From Allomuricauda sp. ARW1Y1 (GTDB taxonomy: Bacteria; Bacteroidota; Bacteroidia; Flavobacteriales; Flavobacteriaceae), in contig NZ_JACBZU010000004.1 in the NCBI RefSeq assembly GCF_013407935.1, positions 186,001 through 250,000 of the forward strand: DNA of 64,000 nt, read 5' to 3'. Positions 59,956 to 64,000 of the stretch are shown piece by piece. The notes beneath the pieces were generated by a model. It did no database searches and was not told the origin of the DNA. It saw only the letters and a program-made list of their open reading frames with translations. Positions within the stretch are counted from its first letter, which is position 1. Each line of letters starts with the position of its first letter. The position numbers and the translations under genes were made by a program.

Positions 59956-62355
59956 ATGCGCCGCATAACTCCCCCCACATCCTATGCCGGTATTTCGGTC
60001 CTGTTTTTATTATGGTCCATCGTCTGCAATGCACAACTGCATCCAGAAAAAATCGATTCCGATATTATTTCCCTTCGTTCCCAAACCTCTCTGTTTTTCG
60101 CAGGAGAAAAAGCTTATAACTTTAAGGAAATCCAAGGACATAAAGAAGCGGATTTTGTTCCATTGACCAGTGTAAAGGAAAACCTCGGGTTTTCCAATGA
60201 GTATTATTGGTTACAATTCACATTGGACAACCCAACTGAGGAGTTTGGCAATTATTACTTGGAAACTGCCAGACCCATTACAGATGTGGTTGAACTTTTT
60301 TTGGTGGATGAAAACGGAAATGTGAAGAAGCAAAGCAGCGGTGATCAAATCCCGTTTGCCAAAAAGAGTGTCCAGCATAGAAAATCAATTTTTGACATAC
60401 GGCTAAAGCCCCATGAAAAGTTACAGGCTTTTTTACACCTAAAAAGTGATGGTGAAGTGGTCATGCTTCCCATGAACCTATACCAAGAGAGCAGCTTTTT
60501 TGAACTCACCTACAAAGAGCAGGTGTTCTACGGTTTCTTTTACGGGATTTTGATTCTCGCCTGCATCATTTACCTATTCTTCTTTTTTGCCTTAAGGGAC
60601 CGGGCCTTTTTGTATTACCCGCTTTATGTACTTTTTATTGCATTGATGCAGTTCTCGTTAGATGGCTTTTTCCATCAATATTTTACCCCACAGGGAGGAT
60701 GGCTGTCCGATCGGGCCGTACTGTTGACGGCTTTTGTTTCCCTTTTCTTTTTTGGCAAATATGGTGGCTCCTACCTCGATTTGAAAAAAAATAGCCCTGT
60801 GTTGCACATCGCCAACCAGGTATTGGCCTTTTCTTTGATTGTAGGACTAACCCTATTGGCCGTTGCTCCCTCATTTGAGTACTGTTATCCATTGGCCAAC
60901 GGATTGGGCATCTTGGTTTTGGCCCACATGATTGTATCCATTGTGGTGTTGAAAATCAAAAAAGTAAAAATTGATCCTTATTTCATCATAGGTATTTCCT
61001 TCCTGCTTATAGGGTTTATCGTTTTTATCCTGAACAATTTCAATGCCATCGAAAATTCATTCCTTACCAGTAATGGAGCCAAATTTGGGATTGGATTGGA
61101 AATCGCATTTCTGTCCATTTCCATGATCAATAGAATCAGGGACCTCAGGATGCAAAATGAGCAAAACCAACTATTGGCACTGCAACGAGCGGAAGATATG
61201 AACCAAATCAAATCGTCCTTTTTATCCAATATCAGCCATGAATTGCGAACGCCGTTAAACTTGATCATGGCGGTAGCCTCTTCACTCAAAGAGGAAAAAC
61301 AGGATAAGGAACTTGAAGAAAAATGCAAAATGATTCTGAACTCGTCCAAGAACCTTTTGGGGCATATTGAAGACATTCTGGATTTTACCGTTATCGAAAA
61401 GGGAGACCAAGAACTCAAAGAGGTACCCTTTGAACTAAAACCTGCTTTGCAGAGAATACTAAATCAACAACGAAAAAAAGCTCTTGCCAAAGGATTGGAT
61501 TTTACAGATGTGGTTGATGCGAGTTTACCAGCCCGAATCGTAGGCGATAAGGCCAAGCTCACCCAAATCCTAAATCACTTATTGGACAATGCCATTAAGT
61601 TTACCAACGTAGGCGGTGTGGAGATAGCCATTGATTGTAACAAGAAAGGTAATCGGACGTCGCTTCAGTTTACAATCAAGGATACGGGGATTGGTATATC
61701 CAAGGAAAAAATGAGTACGGTATTTGAATCGTTCACCAAGAAATCGTTTATGGACAAGCGGGAGTTTAGTGGATTGGGCCTAGGGCTTTATATCGTAAAA
61801 ACCTATGTTGATCTACAGGAGGGAACCGTTGAATTTGCAAGCAATGAACCTAAGGGTACCATCTGTAAATTGAATCTGAATTTTGAAATTGAGGAAGATG
61901 AAGAGATTTTGGACATTGTACCCAATACAAGTATCCGTCCAGAGGAACCAAAAGCCTGTAGTGTGCTATTGGTGGAGGACAACAAAATGAACCAAACAGT
62001 GGTTAAACTGCTCTTTAAAAAGAGTTGGCCAAAAGCGAAGCTGTACATTGCCAACCATGGAAAAGAGGCACTTGAACTGCTCACAAAAGAAAGCTTTGAT
62101 TTTATTTTGATGGATCTGCAAATGCCCGAAATGGATGGTTTTGAGACCACGTCCATCATAAGAAGCGGAAAAGCTTCCTGTGAGCCTGAAATTCCAATTA
62201 TTGTATTGACAGCCGACAACACCGCAAAAACCCGCAAGAAGATTTTTGAACTAGGCGCCAACGACTTACTGACAAAACCCGTCAATGGACCCCGTTTGTT
62301 GGCAAAAATGCAGAAAAGTATACTGCCCGATACGGACATAGACAAGGTGGCCTAA
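59956..62355 (+). CDS. hybrid histidine kinase with 7TM-DISM sensor and receiver domain
   Basis: A 799-residue sensor kinase. Order: signal peptide (ISVLFLLWSIVCNAQ); periplasmic 7TMR-DISMED2 beta domain (about residues 25-190; YYWLQFTLDNPTEEFGNYYLE); seven membrane helices (about 190-390; FYGFFYGILILACIIYLFFFFAL); a HisKA dimerisation domain with phospho-acceptor H428 (SHELRTPLN); HATPase_c (LDNAIKF, KDTGIGIS, GLGLGLYIVK); and a C-terminal receiver with phospho-acceptor D720 (FILMDLQMPEMDGF) and the switch lysine in TKP. DISM sensors are thought to bind carbohydrates or other small ligands. No separate response regulator is adjacent, so a phosphorelay partner is elsewhere. Confidence 0.93.
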   Translation: MRRITPPTSYAGISVLFLLWSIVCNAQLHPEKIDSDIISLRSQTSLFFAGEKAYNFKEIQGHKEADFVPLTSVKENLGFSNEYYWLQFTLDNPTEEFGNYYLETARPITDVVELFLVDENGNVKKQSSGDQIPFAKKSVQHRKSIFDIRLKPHEKLQAFLHLKSDGEVVMLPMNLYQESSFFELTYKEQVFYGFFYGILILACIIYLFFFFALRDRAFLYYPLYVLFIALMQFSLDGFFHQYFTPQGGWLSDRAVLLTAFVSLFFFGKYGGSYLDLKKNSPVLHIANQVLAFSLIVGLTLLAVAPSFEYCYPLANGLGILVLAHMIVSIVVLKIKKVKIDPYFIIGISFLLIGFIVFILNNFNAIENSFLTSNGAKFGIGLEIAFLSISMINRIRDLRMQNEQNQLLALQRAEDMNQIKSSFLSNISHELRTPLNLIMAVASSLKEEKQDKELEEKCKMILNSSKNLLGHIEDILDFTVIEKGDQELKEVPFELKPALQRILNQQRKKALAKGLDFTDVVDASLPARIVGDKAKLTQILNHLLDNAIKFTNVGGVEIAIDCNKKGNRTSLQFTIKDTGIGISKEKMSTVFESFTKKSFMDKREFSGLGLGLYIVKTYVDLQEGTVEFASNEPKGTICKLNLNFEIEEDEEILDIVPNTSIRPEEPKACSVLLVEDNKMNQTVVKLLFKKSWPKAKLYIANHGKEALELLTKESFDFILMDLQMPEMDGFETTSIIRSGKASCEPEIPIIVLTADNTAKTRKKIFELGANDLLTKPVNGPRLLAKMQKSILPDTDIDKVA

Positions 62356-62371
62356 ACCTTCCAAAAACAAA

Positions 62372-62404
62372 AAAGCAAGCTTAAAACTAAAGCTTGCTTT
62401 TTTT
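62372..62404 (+). terminator. intrinsic terminator after the histidine kinase gene
   Basis: AAAGCAAGCTT pairs perfectly with AAGCTTGCTTT, followed by TTTT. The A-run on the left makes it bidirectional, also closing the tRNA transcript on the minus strand. Confidence 0.85.
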
Positions 62405-62408
62405 GTGG

Positions 62409-62482
62409 TGACCCAGGGAGGATTCGAACCCCCAACCCTCAGAGCCGAAATCTGATATTCTATCCAGTTGAACTACTGGGCC
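62409..62482 (-). tRNA. tRNA-Arg(UCG)
   Basis: On the minus strand the gene folds as a cloverleaf: acceptor GGCCCAG pairing with CTGGGTC, anticodon stem TCAGA/TCTGA with loop TTTCGGC (anticodon TCG, reading CGA), T-arm GGGGGTTCGAATCCTCCC, discriminator A. The CCA end is encoded (62406-62408 on the plus strand as TGG). Confidence 0.95.
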
Positions 62483-62495
62483 AATATTTTTTAAA

Positions 62496-62948
62496 CTATG
62501 AACTCAATTTTGCCTTAACAATGGCTGAAATGGTCTTCCCGTCAGCCTGCCCGGCCAATTCTTTGGAAACAATTCCCATTACCTTGCCCATATCCTGCAT
62601 TCCCGATGCTCCGACCGAATCGATGGTCTGTACCACCACTTTTTCGATTTCTTCTTCGGTAAGTTGCTCTGGCAAAAACTTCTCGATCACGGCAACCTGA
62701 GCCAATTCTGGTTCTGCCAAATCCTCACGACCTTGCTCTTGGTAAATTACAGCACTATCCTTCCGCTGCTTTACCAATTTCTGAACCAATTTTATCTCAT
62801 CCTCTTCGGACAACTCCGCTCCAGCACCTTTATCGGTTTTGGCCAGTAAAATTGCTGACTTAATGGCTCTTAATGCTTCCAAGGCAACAGTATCCTTTGC
62901 CTTCATCGCGGCCTTCATTTCTGTCATTACCTTATCCTGCAAACCCAT
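62496..62948 (-). CDS. GatB/YqeY domain protein
   Basis: A 150-residue protein with the YqeY helical fold: LQDKVMTEMKAAMKAKDTVALEALRAIKSAILLA and FLPEQLTEEEIEKVVVQTIDSVGASGMQDMGKVMGIV, ending in KTISAIVKAKL. The fold occurs as the tRNA-binding tail of the GatB amidotransferase; the free-standing form is of unknown function. In Flavobacteriia it regularly follows ftsZ, as here, with a terminator in between. Confidence 0.92.
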   Translation of the reverse strand: MGLQDKVMTEMKAAMKAKDTVALEALRAIKSAILLAKTDKGAGAELSEEDEIKLVQKLVKQRKDSAVIYQEQGREDLAEPELAQVAVIEKFLPEQLTEEEIEKVVVQTIDSVGASGMQDMGKVMGIVSKELAGQADGKTISAIVKAKLSS

Positions 62949-62980
62949 GTATTCTTATTTAGAGCGCGAAGATAAAAAAT

Positions 62981-63010
62981 AAACCCGAAAGTATGGTCAC
63001 CTTCGGGTTT
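62981..63010 (-). terminator. intrinsic terminator after ftsZ
   Basis: AAACCCGAA pairs with TTCGGGTTT around a 12-nt loop; on the minus strand it is followed by ATTTTTTA. It partly insulates the YqeY gene from ftsZ. Confidence 0.75.
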
Positions 63011-63048
63011 ATGCTTTCCATAAAAAATGGATGTTAATCTAAACACTA

Positions 63049-64000
63049 CTAATCAACATTATCGTGCAAAAAAGAGTTGTTGGAGCGCAATTGCAAATCA
63101 TCGTTACTATCCTCTCCCAAAGTGGTCCTAGAGACTTTCTGTTCCTTTGGAACATCATTCAGGTCCACTCCTTGCCTTTTGTAAGCAGGCTCTTTTTCAA
63201 TGTCGTCTATACTGCTCCTGTTGTTTTGGAACTTATAGTTAAAATTTTTCAGTTTTCTTCTGCGCTCATCGGCACGGTTCTTCAAGATATCGCTGATGGA
63301 ACTGTTCATGGGGTCAAGGCTATCCATGGTTTCCTCGTTTTTTCCAGAACCTTCGCCCTCTTCCACTTTCACGGTCTTCTTCTCAAAAACCAGCTCGTTC
63401 TCCACTAATTTTGGCTCGTGGGTCTCCGCTTTGGATTTGGCACCTGTCAACCTTTCCTCCAATTCCATATACTCTTGGAGGTCGTATCTAGTCTCGCCCT
63501 CTTTCTTGTATTCCAAAACAGGTTTTACCTCTACGTAGTCGTTTACCTCTACATCCCCTAAACCATCATCATCCAGATTAAAGGTTACGGTATGTTCCTT
63601 TTCATCCGACTCCTCGGTTTCGTTGTTCAAAGGCATATCAAAGCTAAGCGTAAACTGGTCTTCGTTACTCTTTGATGGTACCACTTCGGCATCTATCACA
63701 TCAAAATTATTGATAACATTCTTTGCCTCTATAATAACAAAATCATCCTCCACCTTATCTGCGACTACTTCCTCATAGAACACATTGAAGTTTCTGATAT
63801 AGCTCGTGGTCGGAATCAAATCGGGATCCTTTGATGGTATTTTTGGTGCTACCTTCTCCTCTTCCATTTCCATATCCATATCCAAGGTATGCTTCACCAC
63901 TTTCGGTTCTGGCTGAGGGGTTGGCTCCGGTTGTGGAGCCGGTACTTTTTCCGTTTGGACTTCTTGCACCGAGGTAGATTCCGGTGTCAAGTCTTGCTCC
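63049..64000 (-). CDS. ftsZ: cell division protein FtsZ, C-terminal part (partial)
   Basis: The frame is open from the window edge to the stop at 63049, giving over 300 residues of the C-terminal extension; the start and the GTPase domain lie beyond the window. This part is acidic and low in complexity (VQTEKVPAPQPEPTPQPEPK, MDMEMEEEKVAPKIP) and ends in NSFLHDNVD, matching the long disordered linker and end of FtsZ in Flavobacteriia. A DUF-like ordered stretch (NNFDVIDAEVVPSKSNEDQF) lies in the middle. Identification also rests on the downstream GatB/YqeY gene. FtsZ forms the division ring. Confidence 0.83.
   Translation of the reverse strand, partial: EQDLTPESTSVQEVQTEKVPAPQPEPTPQPEPKVVKHTLDMDMEMEEEKVAPKIPSKDPDLIPTTSYIRNFNVFYEEVVADKVEDDFVIIEAKNVINNFDVIDAEVVPSKSNEDQFTLSFDMPLNNETEESDEKEHTVTFNLDDDGLGDVEVNDYVEVKPVLEYKKEGETRYDLQEYMELEERLTGAKSKAETHEPKLVENELVFEKKTVKVEEGEGSGKNEETMDSLDPMNSSISDILKNRADERRRKLKNFNYKFQNNRSSIDDIEKEPAYKRQGVDLNDVPKEQKVSRTTLGEDSNDDLQLRSNNSFLHDNVD

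Noticed and set aside
1..64000. Prophage, integrative element or secondary metabolite cluster
   Set aside because: No integrase, transposase, phage structural, polyketide or peptide synthetase genes are seen, and the single tRNA shows no adjacent attachment-site duplication.

Overview
The window reads as a stretch of ordinary chromosome from a marine member of the Flavobacteriaceae (Bacteroidota), close to the Muricauda/Flagellimonas type by overall look. The genus is an inference; the family is well supported. Support: many copies of the Bacteroidota -7 promoter box TAnnTTTG with almost no Shine-Dalgarno sites, a short primary sigma factor of the Bacteroidota type, type IX secretion (T9SS) parts (PorT, the plug protein, a type B sorting domain), DUF5686, DUF6702 and DUF3667 proteins, a lipoprotein TamA (TamL), and the ftsZ - GatB/YqeY gene order. 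A complete Na+-translocating NADH:quinone reductase operon fits a marine, sodium-driven respiratory chain. I see no insertion sequence, prophage, integron or CRISPR array.

Layout. 1-4.5 kb: end of a beta-barrel protein, a DUF2846 protein, an MFS transporter with kynureninase, an acetyltransferase and an O-methyltransferase. 4.5-10.2 kb (mostly minus): PAP2 phosphatase, TatA, a large M1 peptidase, a DUF6702 protein and two overlapping carboxypeptidase-regulatory-like proteins. 10.4-16.3 kb: a secreted protein with 210-bp tandem repeats and a T9SS cargo protein, a Tat-exported VanY-like peptidase, an M48 peptidase, a 55-residue membrane protein and an ankyrin protein. 16.5-20.1 kb: gpmI, map, a GxxExxY gene between inverted repeats, and a methyltransferase. 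20.1-27.6 kb (minus): nqrABCDEF, a conserved small protein, and apbE, whose product attaches FMN to NqrB and NqrC. 27.8-36.6 kb: T9SS plug protein, DUF3667 protein, apaG, pruA, a creatininase-family protein, a 40-residue peptide, rsmG, a fatty acid desaturase and an aminotransferase. 36.8-50.2 kb: DUF5686 protein, trkH-trkA, menG-porT, an RNA methyltransferase, tamL, fbaA, accD and a lipoprotein. 50.3-55.0 kb: rpsO, pnp, rpoD, rpe. 55.0-64.0 kb: ypdA, an ATP-grasp/NRDE/DinB operon, a YHS protein, a collagen-like lipoprotein, a hybrid histidine kinase, tRNA-Arg(UCG), a GatB/YqeY protein and the 3' part of ftsZ.

Most genes are central metabolism, envelope building or information processing. The points most worth following up lie between or beside them: a GxxExxY nuclease-like gene bounded by inverted copies of a dispersed repeat, one of which supplies the start codon of the next gene; a 21-bp-period direct repeat resembling a LytTR site before a collagen-like lipoprotein; promoter boxes placed exactly 4 nt before the ATG of tatA, map and rpe (probable leaderless mRNAs); an 11-bp-phased TGTAA motif before both rpoD and a 40-residue peptide gene; an altered flavinylation motif in NqrB; and the DinB-NRDE-ATP-grasp operon of unknown purpose.
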